DNA from: Synechococcales cyanobacterium 340R_concoct_173_sub | GTDB lineage: Bacteria > Cyanobacteriota > Cyanobacteriia > Leptolyngbyales > Leptolyngbyaceae | Assembly: GCA_025354065.1 (NCBI GenBank) | Contig: JANXNM010000123.1 | Coordinates: forward strand, 1 to 35,675 | Length of the DNA: 35,675 nucleotides | Direction of reading: 5' to 3' | Shown here: positions 15,393-22,875 of the stretch, piece after piece | How positions within the stretch are numbered: the stretch's first letter is position 1 | How the letters are laid out: every line of letters begins with the position of its first letter | Position numbers and translations under genes: made by a program | The notes under the pieces: model-generated | The model's database searches: none | The model's input: the letters and a program-made list of their open reading frames with translations, nothing else | What the model was told of the DNA's origin: nothing

Positions 15393-15725
15393 TTACATTG
15401 AAAGTTGATTGGCTCGATCGAGCATTTGTAAACCATGAATTAATGAGGCTCCGCCCCGAATTGCGGTAGCAACATGAACGGCTTCGGTCATTTGTTCTAA
15501 ATCCGATCCTTGTTGAAGTGATTCTTTTGAATAAGCATCAATACAATAGGGACATTGAATCGCATGGGCGACGGCTAGAGCAATCAATGCTTTTTCCCGT
15601 TTTGATAAGGCACCTTCATCGAAGACTGCACCATAGTATGAGAAAAACTTTTCGGCAAGTTCTGGATTACCTTCACCGATATTCGCAAAGTTTGGAAGAT
15701 GGGAACGATCGTAGTAGTCAGGCAT
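15393..15725 (-). CDS. Arsenosugar-associated AhpD/CMD-like protein
   Basis: 110 residues from ATG 15725 (MPDYYDRSHLPNF). The carboxymuconolactone decarboxylase/AhpD fold is shown by ALSKREKALIALAVAHAIQCPYCIDAY with the redox pair CPYC and the following helix. This wording is that of the family encoded beside arsS, called arsenosugar biosynthesis-associated peroxidase-like. Exact chemistry is not known; a CxxC peroxidase or thiol reductant role is inferred. An in-frame ATG at 15785 would add 20 residues, but these derive from repeat sequence (GFRGIK...), so the shorter start is preferred. It forms an operon with arsS. Confidence 0.85.
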   Translation of the reverse strand: MPDYYDRSHLPNFANIGEGNPELAEKFFSYYGAVFDEGALSKREKALIALAVAHAIQCPYCIDAYSKESLQQGSDLEQMTEAVHVATAIRGGASLIHGLQMLDRANQLSM

Positions 15726-15749
15726 TTGGTTTTTGAGGTTGGTTGGTTT

Positions 15750-15916
15750 GATCCCTCTAAATCCCCTATGGGCAGGCTGCGCCAAAGGTAAGGGAAACTA
15801 TGAGTAAGAGGAACTATGAGTAAGATAGACTCTGGGTTTGTATTGAAATTCTTTATATTATCATTTCACAAGTTCTCCAAATTCGGTCCCTCCGTATTAA
15901 GGGGGCTAGGGGGATC
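15750..15916. repeat. MITE-like element with imperfect terminal inverted repeats
   Basis: The left end GATCCCTCTAAATCCCC (15750-15766) and right end GGGGGCTAGGGGGATC (15901-15916) are imperfect inverted repeats of the common cyanobacterial GATCCCCCTA type and bound about 167 bases with no gene. Inside is a direct repeat of AACTATGAGTAAGA at 15796 and 15812. The right end abuts the stop codon of the HEAT-repeat gene. No transposase is present. Confidence 0.5.
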
Positions 15917-15917
15917 T

Positions 15918-16577
15918 CTATCCTACCAATTCCTTCGCATAGTCCGAAACTAATGCTTCAGAATCATTTACCATGCTATTTAATATTACGTTTGCTTCAC
16001 TTGAATTTGGGAAATAAGCTAAGGCTTGTGCAACACGGTAGCGGACTTGGGAGTCGGGATTTTGGGCAAATGGTTCTAGAATGGCGATCGCACGTTCGTC
16101 TTTTAATTCACCTAGAGCACCGATCGCAGAGACTATCAATAATTCTGTACCCGAATTGATTGCACTTTCTAATATCTCGATCGCTAGCGGTTCACCCAAT
16201 TCACCCAGAGTTGCCACAATGCTCATTTGGACAATCCAATCTGATGTTGAAATGTAGAGTTGCCTGAGTTCTGGATAAGCTTCAACTAAATGCAATGCCC
16301 CAATGCAATCAGCAGCAGCAGCCTGAACATCCGCTTCAGGATCTTTAATGCCAACGCGAAGCATTTCTAGAGTGAGGGTTGGATTTTCGTGACCTAACGT
16401 CGAAAGCTGTGACATTGCCGCATAGCGAACACGCACATTTGAATCTTGTACGATCGGCTGAATCATTTCAAATGCAATAGCACGATCGAGTTCTCGCAAT
16501 TGATTGACTCCCCGCAGACGATCGCCGAAATCAGTGGAACTGAGCAGAGTATGAATGGATTCTCTAGTAATATTCAT
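15918..16577 (-). CDS. HEAT-repeat protein, NblB-like
   Basis: The 219-residue protein is made of about six HEAT-like repeats with recurring D..VRYAA.SQL and A..LGELGEP.AI.IL patterns. Its opening, LLSSTDFGDRLRGVNQLREL, and length fit the cyanobacterial NblB family related to phycobilin lyase subunits CpcE/PecE. NblB helps strip bilin or degrade phycobilisomes under nutrient stress. HEAT proteins are easily confused with each other, so NblB is a good guess rather than proven. It stands 48 bases downstream of recJ on the same strand, and a repeat element starts at its 3' end. Confidence 0.7.
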   Translation of the reverse strand: MNITRESIHTLLSSTDFGDRLRGVNQLRELDRAIAFEMIQPIVQDSNVRVRYAAMSQLSTLGHENPTLTLEMLRVGIKDPEADVQAAAADCIGALHLVEAYPELRQLYISTSDWIVQMSIVATLGELGEPLAIEILESAINSGTELLIVSAIGALGELKDERAIAILEPFAQNPDSQVRYRVAQALAYFPNSSEANVILNSMVNDSEALVSDYAKELVG

Positions 16578-16625
16578 GGCGGATGAATGATTTCGTTAGG
16601 GTTTGAAGACATTACATCCATTCTC

Positions 16626-18815
16626 TCACAGAGTCGCAAAGCTGGATGAATCTTGATTTAGAAATGCTTGCATAATCGGTAAACTCACCTGTACAAAATA
16701 TTGTTGGCGAAACCGTTCTTCTCGCACTCGAATAGTCCAAAACGACTCTGCTGCGGTCAATTCTGCGATTTCAGGTGGATTATCTGTAGCCCGAGAAATC
16801 TGTAATCCGTCCTGTTGATTAGTGATTTTAAATCCCAAATTTCGTAATATTTCGAGACCAATTTGAAATGTTGTAGCACTTACAACCAGCCGATCGCAAT
16901 AGTGTTGTGGAGAAATGTGTTTTCCGGTGCGGGCGAGATATTTTGCAATGCCAATGAGTTGGGGCCAATTGTTTTGGGTTGGTAAACGATAGTCTAATGC
17001 AAGCGGTTGTTGGGTTGCGATCGCCCGCCTGAATGCAATTTTTAAGGTATTCCAATCGCTGGGACATTGAGTCAATCGTATGACGTTCTGGGTTGATTTA
17101 CCTGATTCAGTTCGCCAGTCGAGAATTGGGATGCTGTTAGGTTTGATTTCGATCGGGTTGACAGGACTACATTCTACTAATCGCACTTCATAGCGTTGCT
17201 TTTGAACATTATTTTCGAGATATACGATCGCGTCACAAAGCCCTTTGGGAATATCATCTTGGGAATGTCCCGACCAACTTCCTGAAATGCTATTCTGCTT
17301 TGTATTGTCATATAATTTGAATTGTGTTTGTAGGTAAGCAATTCGCTGCTGTTTACTATCTTTGATATTGCTAGTGATTAAGTCATCAAATTGCACATTT
17401 CTTAGAATTAAGCGTGGCACCGGATTTCCAATTCCACAAGGTTCTATAAATCGAAGTGCTTTATACAGTTCTTCCCCAAGTTCTGCAACGGTGACGCAGA
17501 GATCGGGCGGTGGAATGACTACATTGGGTTTGTATAGTCGCAAATGATGATCAATAGCTTGGGTAAAGAGTGCTAAATTTTCACCCTGTAAGCTCAAGCT
17601 CACAGAATTAGGATGCCCACCTAGCTCCTGAAGTAAATGCATTTGTGGTTTAAGTAAATCATATAAATCCTGAGCCGATCGCCCAATGCCCCGTATGATT
17701 TTAGGATCTTCTGTACTGAATAAAAATGTGTGTTTTTGGTATATTTCTTCGATCGTTTTTGCAACAGTAGTTAATGTATTGAAACTCCATTGTGGATTGG
17801 CTAGGACGATCGCTTCACTGGTCGATAAGTCAATAGTCTGAAGGGCTGTCAAAACTTGGTCAAGTACTTCCTTATGTAATCCCAGTGACCGAGTATAGCC
17901 CAGTTCAGCTTGATCGGCGATTACGGTAGCTTCTGTTAGGTTATCGGTTGTGAGCAATTTGATACAAGCCTCAGGCTGAATCTGACTCAATGCTCGAATA
18001 CGTGCGCCTAGTCCTGAATTGAACTCTGTCGCCCGATCGCCGTGGTCTCGACAATGCTTTAAAAGTCGCTGAATACCAGGTCTGGTAGCTGTTTTGGGAT
18101 TGGTTTGTAATTGCAATTGTGGAATACTTTTTTGAAATAGAGTACGTGCTTCGCCTTTGTATTCGACTAAATCCGCCAACATTCCGATCGCAACAATATC
18201 AAGTAGATGAGTTGGTTCTTTTTCCTGAAGTGCTGTAATCAATTTGTAGGCGATCGCGACGCTGGGTAATGTAGCGCAGGAATGATTTTGGTCTAGATGT
18301 CGCGAATTCAAATGGATGATATTGGGCCGATCGGCGGTATGGTGATCAATAATAATTACATCTAATCCAATTGATTTGGCGTGGTTGAGTTCAACTTCAT
18401 TGTGGCTTCCCGTATCACAAGTAATCACGAGTGTAATGCCTTGTGTTTTCAATCGATCGAGTTCCGCAATCGATAATCCCCGAAAACAATAGTCATAATC
18501 TGGCTGAACGATCGAGAGCCGATCGCCCAATTTCAACCCCTCCCAAAGCAATGCCGTCGTCATAATTCCATCCGGTGCCGGGTCACTCCACAAGGCCACA
18601 AGTTCATCATTTGCTGTCGCCTGCTTAATCCGCTGAACCGCCATTTCCATATCGTATCCAAAGGCTAGGGGATCCCCACTTTGCGATCGATCGGTATTCA
18701 AAAATCTCCGTATTTCTGCAATATCACGATGTCCTCGCTGCCAAAGTAATTGGGCGAGATATAGATTGGGTTCGATCGCTTCGATCGCCTTGATAAAGTC
18801 AGCAGGTGGCATCAT
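16626..18815 (-). CDS. recJ: RecJ-like single-strand DNA exonuclease with altered motif I
   Basis: A 729-residue DHH-family protein. Motif II is ITCDTGS (D134), motif III is IIDHHTAD (D157-H158-H159), and motif IV is in AIGMLADLVEY. DHHA1 and OB-type parts follow, with IRGIGRSAQDLYDLL and GGHPNSVSLSL in place of the usual GRS/GGH motifs, then FIEPCGIGNPVPRL. RecJ degrades single-stranded DNA 5' to 3' in recombination and mismatch repair. Motif I, normally GDYDVDG or GDFDADG, reads SDPAPDG (D78, A80, D82): the middle metal-binding Asp is Ala. Activity may be reduced or altered. The cyanobacterial C-terminal extension (about 200 residues) is retained. Start MMPPADF at 18815. Confidence 0.85.
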   Translation of the reverse strand: MMPPADFIKAIEAIEPNLYLAQLLWQRGHRDIAEIRRFLNTDRSQSGDPLAFGYDMEMAVQRIKQATANDELVALWSDPAPDGIMTTALLWEGLKLGDRLSIVQPDYDYCFRGLSIAELDRLKTQGITLVITCDTGSHNEVELNHAKSIGLDVIIIDHHTADRPNIIHLNSRHLDQNHSCATLPSVAIAYKLITALQEKEPTHLLDIVAIGMLADLVEYKGEARTLFQKSIPQLQLQTNPKTATRPGIQRLLKHCRDHGDRATEFNSGLGARIRALSQIQPEACIKLLTTDNLTEATVIADQAELGYTRSLGLHKEVLDQVLTALQTIDLSTSEAIVLANPQWSFNTLTTVAKTIEEIYQKHTFLFSTEDPKIIRGIGRSAQDLYDLLKPQMHLLQELGGHPNSVSLSLQGENLALFTQAIDHHLRLYKPNVVIPPPDLCVTVAELGEELYKALRFIEPCGIGNPVPRLILRNVQFDDLITSNIKDSKQQRIAYLQTQFKLYDNTKQNSISGSWSGHSQDDIPKGLCDAIVYLENNVQKQRYEVRLVECSPVNPIEIKPNSIPILDWRTESGKSTQNVIRLTQCPSDWNTLKIAFRRAIATQQPLALDYRLPTQNNWPQLIGIAKYLARTGKHISPQHYCDRLVVSATTFQIGLEILRNLGFKITNQQDGLQISRATDNPPEIAELTAAESFWTIRVREERFRQQYFVQVSLPIMQAFLNQDSSSFATL

Positions 18816-18859
18816 TTTTCTAGTTTAGCGGTTTCGAGAAACGATTACGAATGCGTTGA

Positions 18860-19483
18860 TTATCCATTCTTCACCATCCAAGTTAGCATTCCTAAAATCC
18901 GATCGACAGGTTGCAAGGGATAGTCTGTGAGATCAACTGTAATGATTTGGTCATCCAATTTTAGAAATCGCCATGCGGTCCCACTTGTAGTTGCTCCATA
19001 AATGGTTGAAACATCTAGATTTTGTTGTAGATTAAATCGTTGTGCGGCAATCATTTCAGCCATACATTGTCCGAGACCACTATTTAGACTATCTCGCTTA
19101 GCTTCAACCAGAACGATCGCAGGTGCTTCAATTTCTAATTGTTCATCTGAACGGCTAATTAAAAAATCGCATATACCACTCAATCCAACACTTGCATCTA
19201 CTGTGAAATCTCGCCCAGAAAACACACTAATATTTGATTTGATAATTTGTTTGAGTTCAAGTAAAACAGGTGCAACAATCATTTCAGATTTTGCTTTTTC
19301 AGATCCGACTGCGATCGCCCAGGGAACATAGTTTTCCAGGATAAATCTCAACATTACGCTGGGTTCAATATCGTTTGTTGATGGTAAAAAACGTCCTCCT
19401 TCAATAGTCTGAATTCCAAACTCTTGTTTAATTCGTTTTACGGTAAAGTCACTGTACTCCATAGTGTCAGCCTCAGTTGTCAT
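18860..19483 (-). CDS. PD-(D/E)XK nuclease-fold protein (type I restriction HsdR_N-like)
   Basis: About 207 residues from ATG 19483 (or 19462). A nuclease-type core is visible: GLSGICDFLISRSDEQ supplies the Asp, then IEAPAIVLVEAKRDSL supplies E-x-K, followed by the helix GLGQCMAEMIAAQRF. This resembles the N-terminal domain of type I restriction R subunits and many stand-alone cyanobacterial proteins. Substrate and function are unknown. A longer reading from 19615 would add residues encoded by the 30-nt repeat (SADDLRSVVDHR), which I take as 5' untranslated. It is divergent from the NACHT remnant and stands at the left end of the decayed defence region. Confidence 0.7.
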   Translation of the reverse strand: MTTEADTMEYSDFTVKRIKQEFGIQTIEGGRFLPSTNDIEPSVMLRFILENYVPWAIAVGSEKAKSEMIVAPVLLELKQIIKSNISVFSGRDFTVDASVGLSGICDFLISRSDEQLEIEAPAIVLVEAKRDSLNSGLGQCMAEMIAAQRFNLQQNLDVSTIYGATTSGTAWRFLKLDDQIITVDLTDYPLQPVDRILGMLTWMVKNG

Positions 19484-19540
19484 TAATAGTATATCTTCAA
19501 GTATGACGATCGGTTGATGTGAACAATTAGGAAAAGGGCT

Positions 19541-19582
19541 GCGATGGTCTACGACCGACCGGAGGTCATCGGCAGAAAAATT
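19541..19582 (+). repeat. Three-way-junction repeat, copy B
   Basis: GCGAT, GGTCTACGACC, GACCGGAGGTC, ATCGGCAGAAAAATT read in order on the plus strand. The 36-base core equals copy A in recQ. Downstream, similarity to copy C continues for about 75 more bases (TATCCT, AGCTTTCC, AGTCTGC, ATG.CAGAGTTTCAG, GATTCGA), so B and C are parts of a longer duplicated segment. Confidence 0.85.
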
Positions 19583-19617
19583 GGGTATCCTGTGGGAAGC
19601 TTTCCTAGTCTGCACTT

Positions 19618-19782
19618 ATGTCAGAGTTTCAGCCTTATTTGGATTCGATCGCACGGCATTATGACCGATGGTGGAATTTGTATACGTTGACCGATGGGGA
19701 AGGGAAGCAAAAGCAAGAATCTGCGCCGTTGTTTGATTTTGGGTTGAGTGGACATCGCATTGCTAGAAACAGGCTAAAATAA
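19618..19782 (+). pseudogene. 5' remnant of a NACHT-NTPase-like gene
   Basis: ATG 19618 opens a 54-codon frame MSEFQPYLDSIARHYDRWWN, then LYTLTDGEGKQK. The YL.SI...Y..WW.LYTLTD.EGK wording is, as I recall it, the short N-terminal segment of cyanobacterial NACHT-domain NTPases, which normally run for 700 residues or more and include antiviral STAND proteins. Here the similarity ends near residue 40 and a stop follows at 19780. No NACHT domain remains. The identification rests on memory of this leader and is moderate. Confidence 0.5.
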
Positions 19783-19807
19783 GCAAACACAATCGCTCCT
19801 AATTGCT

Positions 19808-20122
19808 ATGACCAATCGTCAAGCCCTTCTCTCTGCCATTGAAAATAGTTCTGTTGAACAAGAGTTAAAATCTATGATACTCACCCAATCAATTGGATAT
19901 CCTATTACTTCTCTGACAGCGATTTTGCATTGGGAAGAAGATGTCTATGTGGCTGAATGTCCTGAGATTGGGACCGCAAGCCAAGGTGACACGATCGAGT
20001 TAGCAATCGCAAATCTCCAGGAAGCTACCGAACTCTATCTCGAAGAATTTCCCCAAGCCCAAACGACTCGCCGCTTGATCACAACATTTGAGATTAGCCA
20101 TGCCCAAGTTGCCGTGAGTTAG
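19808..20122 (+). CDS. hicB: HicB-family antitoxin
   Basis: 104 residues with the HicB partial RNase H-like fold: LTAILHWEEDVYVAECPEIG, then SQGDTIELAIANLQEATELYLEEF. HicB neutralises the mRNA interferase HicA. The first 22 residues (MTNRQALLSAIENSSVEQEL) are an unusual extension; ATG 19874 (MILTQSIGYP) is closer to where most HicB proteins begin. The antitoxin looks intact, but its overlapping hicA partner carries a stop codon. The C-terminal bases contain the ATG of hicA (20100). Confidence 0.8.
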   Translation: MTNRQALLSAIENSSVEQELKSMILTQSIGYPITSLTAILHWEEDVYVAECPEIGTASQGDTIELAIANLQEATELYLEEFPQAQTTRRLITTFEISHAQVAVS

Positions 20123-20342
20123 TGCAAGTGAGTTAATTCGTGACCTCGAAAGATTGGGATTTATCAAGGTTCGGCAGAAGGGCAGTCATGTGATTCTCAA
20201 GAAACGCATCACGATTGAAGGGACGACGATCGTGATTGGTTGCGTTGTACCTCTACATAACAAAACGATCGCAGTTGGGACTTTGAATAATATTTTGAAT
20301 CAAGCCCAGATTTCGGCTGAAGATTTGATTGATAACCTTTGA
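20100..20342 (+). pseudogene. hicA: HicA toxin interrupted by a nonsense codon
   Basis: From ATG 20100, inside the end of hicB, the frame reads MPKLP, TGA (20115-20117), then VSASELIRDLERLGFIKVRQ, KGSHVILKK..., NILNQAQISAEDLI. This is HicA from end to end, with the dsRBD-like fold and catalytic His in KGSH. Related proteins read MPKLPRVSARELI, so the TGA stands exactly where CGA (Arg) would be: one C-to-T change. No other ATG/GTG start precedes the domain; TTG 20154 would remove helix 1. The toxin is probably inactive. Confidence 0.8.
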
Positions 20343-20355
20343 GGGGATTTAAAGT

Positions 20356-20397
20356 GCGATGGTCTACGACCGACCGGAGGTCGTCGGCAGAAAAATT
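20356..20397 (+). repeat. Three-way-junction repeat, copy C
   Basis: Same order of parts as copy B with one change in 42 bases: the right outer arm is GTCG, not ATCG, which in RNA keeps a U-G pair with the CGAU arm. It lies 14 bases after the hicA stop and starts the second half of an approximately 115-bp direct duplication with 19541-19660. Confidence 0.85.
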
Positions 20398-20432
20398 CAT
20401 TATCCTAAGAGTAGCTTTCCCAGTCTGCCTGT

Positions 20433-20558
20433 ATGCCAGAGTTTCAGGATTGTTTAGATTCGACCTTAGTCAAGAACCCTAGCGAAAGCAAAGGCGGTAT
20501 AAAACAGCCAATTTTTATCTACTTCAGACATACCAAGAGGCAGATAATTTGTTCGTGA
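20433..20558 (+). pseudogene. Second copy of the NACHT-type gene start, truncated
   Basis: ATG 20433 begins MPEFQDCLDSTLVKNPSESK, parallel to MSEFQPYLDS of the remnant at 19618. Likeness ends after about ten residues and the frame stops at 20556-20558. The upstream 70 bases also match. It is the surviving edge of a direct duplication, not a functional gene. Confidence 0.5.
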
Positions 20559-20646
20559 ATTTTATTAAGACATCGCTACGAGAGTAAATAAATGTATAAT
20601 ATTACATATATATTCACGATGTTTAGGTTTTCTGTGAGGTTAAGTG

Positions 20647-22364
20647 ATGAGTATACGTCCTGATAACCTAACGTTAGATAAATTACTCCAAGGAAGGCTT
20701 TTCAGAGTTCCAGAGTATCAGAGATCCTACAGTTGGGAAACTAAACAGCGAAAGGACTTATTTGGCGATATTGAAAAGATTGCACAAGCTCAAGATACTG
20801 AACGCCATCATTTTATGTCCACGGTTGTTTGTCTTCAAACTCGTGAGAAAGAGGCAGTTGGCGCTGATGAGTTTGGTGTTTTTCATATCGTAGATGGTCA
20901 GCAGCGTTTAACGACATTAATCATCTTGTTGAAAGCAATTGCTAAAAATCTGAGTGCTGGAAATGATAGTGAGCAACGAGAATCTAAAAAGCTTTCTGAT
21001 CTTTTGGTAAAAGAGAATGGAAGATTAATTCTTTTACAGACTAATCACGACAACATGCAATTGTTTCGCAATTATTTAGGCAAAGGAGAAATTCCTTGCG
21101 AACAATATTCTCAAACTTTGGCAGATCGAAATATCATTCGATCATTTAATGAGTGTTCTGATTTTGTTACCCACTGTGTTAACAAATGGGAATCTGGTGC
21201 ATTAAAGCGTTTAAAAACGATTAAGAATCGTCTAGACTTTATTTTCTATGTTCTTGATGATGAGGGAGCAGTTCATACAATATTTGAAGTCCTTAATAGT
21301 AGGGGATTGGAAGTTGATTGGTTAGATAAATCTAAAAGTATGTTGATGGGCATTGCATTTGAGAAGCTGGATAATTCAGCTAGGGGGAATGCATAAAAGA
21401 ATTGCGGGATTATTGGTCACAAATATATCGATCGATAGGTTTAAAAAAGATACAAGGTCAAGGAATTCTAAGATTTGCAGCTACGTTAGCGGATGTTGAG
21501 GGAGGGAGTAAGTTAAGCAGTGCCGAGTCAGCAATAGATTTTTTTCGGAAAGAATGTGAAAATAATCCTAAAAACGTTGTTGATATTTCTGATAAATTCT
21601 TAAAAATTGCACAACAATTAGAAAAAATTATTTCTAATCCTCGACTTAAAGCTGTTAGTAATATATCTCATGCTCGATTGTTAGGAATAGCAATTATGTT
21701 AAATAAAACCTTATCTGATAATGAGGGTAAAGATATTTTAAGAGAATGGGAAAAGGTTACTTTTAAAATATTCGGAATATATAGAAAAGATGCTAGGACA
21801 AAAGTTGGAGAATATGTTCGTCTCGCTAGAGAGGTGTTTTTACAAACTAGTATCTCAGCCTCAGAAATTTTACAGAAAGTGACTGATTTAGGAGCAGATT
21901 ATCCTATTGAAAAGGCAGTAGAGCAATTAAAAGACAGCAATTGTTACGAGGGTTGGGAAAATGAATTGATCTATTTCTTTTTTCGTTATGAAGAGTATCT
22001 AGCTAAAGAATGTGGTGGCTCAAGTAGTATAGAAGAATGGGTGAAAGTTTGGAATTCATCACCATCAAAAACCATAGAACATATTCATCCACAAACTCTA
22101 AGTGAAGAATGGCGTGGAAAGTTTGGAACAAGAAAAGATTATGTCGAAAGGCAAACTCAACGTTTAGGGAATCTAATTCTTTTACCTCCAGACGTTAATT
22201 CAACTGTCGGCAACAAAGGTTTTATCCAGAAAAAAGATTTGTATGAAAAGCATCGCCACCTAAAATTAATTGATGAGATTTTAAATCTAGAGGATTGGAA
22301 TTCTGAGACTATGGAAAAACGCGAAGATAATCTAATTCAATGGGCTATCAAAGAATGGAAATGA
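20647..22364 (+). pseudogene. GmrSD-type (DUF262-DUF1524) restriction gene split by a frameshift
   Basis: The first frame (to 21396) carries the DUF262 domain: FRVPEYQRSYSWE and HIVDGQQRLTTLIIL, a ParB-like NTP-binding fold. The second (from about 21387 in another frame, to 22364) carries the DUF1524 HNH nuclease: TIEHIHPQ, RLGNLILLP, NS..GNKGF..K. GmrSD proteins are type IV enzymes that cut modified, often glucosylated, phage DNA. The break is at GCATAAAAG (21391-21399): ...DNSARGNA ends at TAA 21394 while the continuation IKELRDYW needs one extra base. A single-base deletion restores a normal protein of about 570 residues. The start follows GAGG at 20636. CGATCG words are nearly absent and AT content is higher than in neighbours, suggesting recent transfer. 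Confidence 0.85.
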
Positions 22365-22600
22365 GGCTTACATTGATTCTCTTGAGTGGAATACGAAAGT
22401 TTAAGTTTTAATTTATTTCATTGATCGTAAAAGCTCCGTCATCAAGTAGTAATTCCTCAACCCCCGATCGTCACACTTATGCCCTAAAAGCAACGATCGT
22501 AGAAGTCGCCAAAAAGAAATTCGATCAAAGCCTAATAGCCACCGCGATCGTCACTTACCTCGACAAATTCAGCGAAACCCCCGACAAAGGAGCCTAAATC
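22365..22600 (+). other. Gap with an unidentified ORF fragment
   Basis: A frame from TTG 22421 to TAA 22597 reads TPDRHTYALKATIVEVAKKK, then FDQSLIATAIVTYLDKF, but lacks a good start or ribosome binding site and I do not recognise it. CGATCG words reappear here, so the DNA resembles the resident chromosome again. It is probably the 3' end of a lost gene coupled to the ORF that follows. Confidence 0.4.
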
Positions 22601-22864
22601 ATGAAAGCGATCGACCCTGAAGACTATTTAGACAACAGCCCAAAAGCTTCAGCCCTTACCAGAAATGACCATGCACTCGAAAGCAACCACTTCAGTGAAC
22701 CCCTAGAAGACCTCAGGGACTACAGTGAAAGCTATTCAATGTTATTGGGATTAGTCACGATCGAAACTAAACTGACTTCCCGCAGCCTAACTCATAAAAA
22801 ACGATCGGCAGAACTTACCGATGACCTCCGGTCGGTCATAGGACCATCTCACTTAGACCACTAA
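22601..22864 (+). CDS. Unrecognised 87-residue protein ending in repeat-derived sequence
   Basis: ATG 22601 is preceded by AAAGGAG with suitable spacing, so translation is plausible. The product (MKAIDPEDYLDNSPKASALT..., then LLGLVTIETKL) has no family I recognise. Its last 20 or so residues, including LTDDLRSVIGP, are encoded by copy D of the three-way-junction repeat, which also supplies the run-out to the stop. The gene may have lost its original 3' end when the repeat arrived. It belongs to the decayed region 18.9-22.9 kb. Confidence 0.45.
   Translation: MKAIDPEDYLDNSPKASALTRNDHALESNHFSEPLEDLRDYSESYSMLLGLVTIETKLTSRSLTHKKRSAELTDDLRSVIGPSHLDH
22816..22848 (-). repeat. Three-way-junction repeat, copy D (diverged)
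   Basis: On the minus strand: GAT, GGTC-CTAT-GACC, GACC-GGA-GGTC, ATCGG. The loop of the first hairpin is CTAT instead of TAC while both stems are unchanged, and one outer pair is lost. It is oriented like copy A and forms the 3' end of a small ORF. Confidence 0.75.
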
Positions 22865-22875
22865 TCAATCAAACC

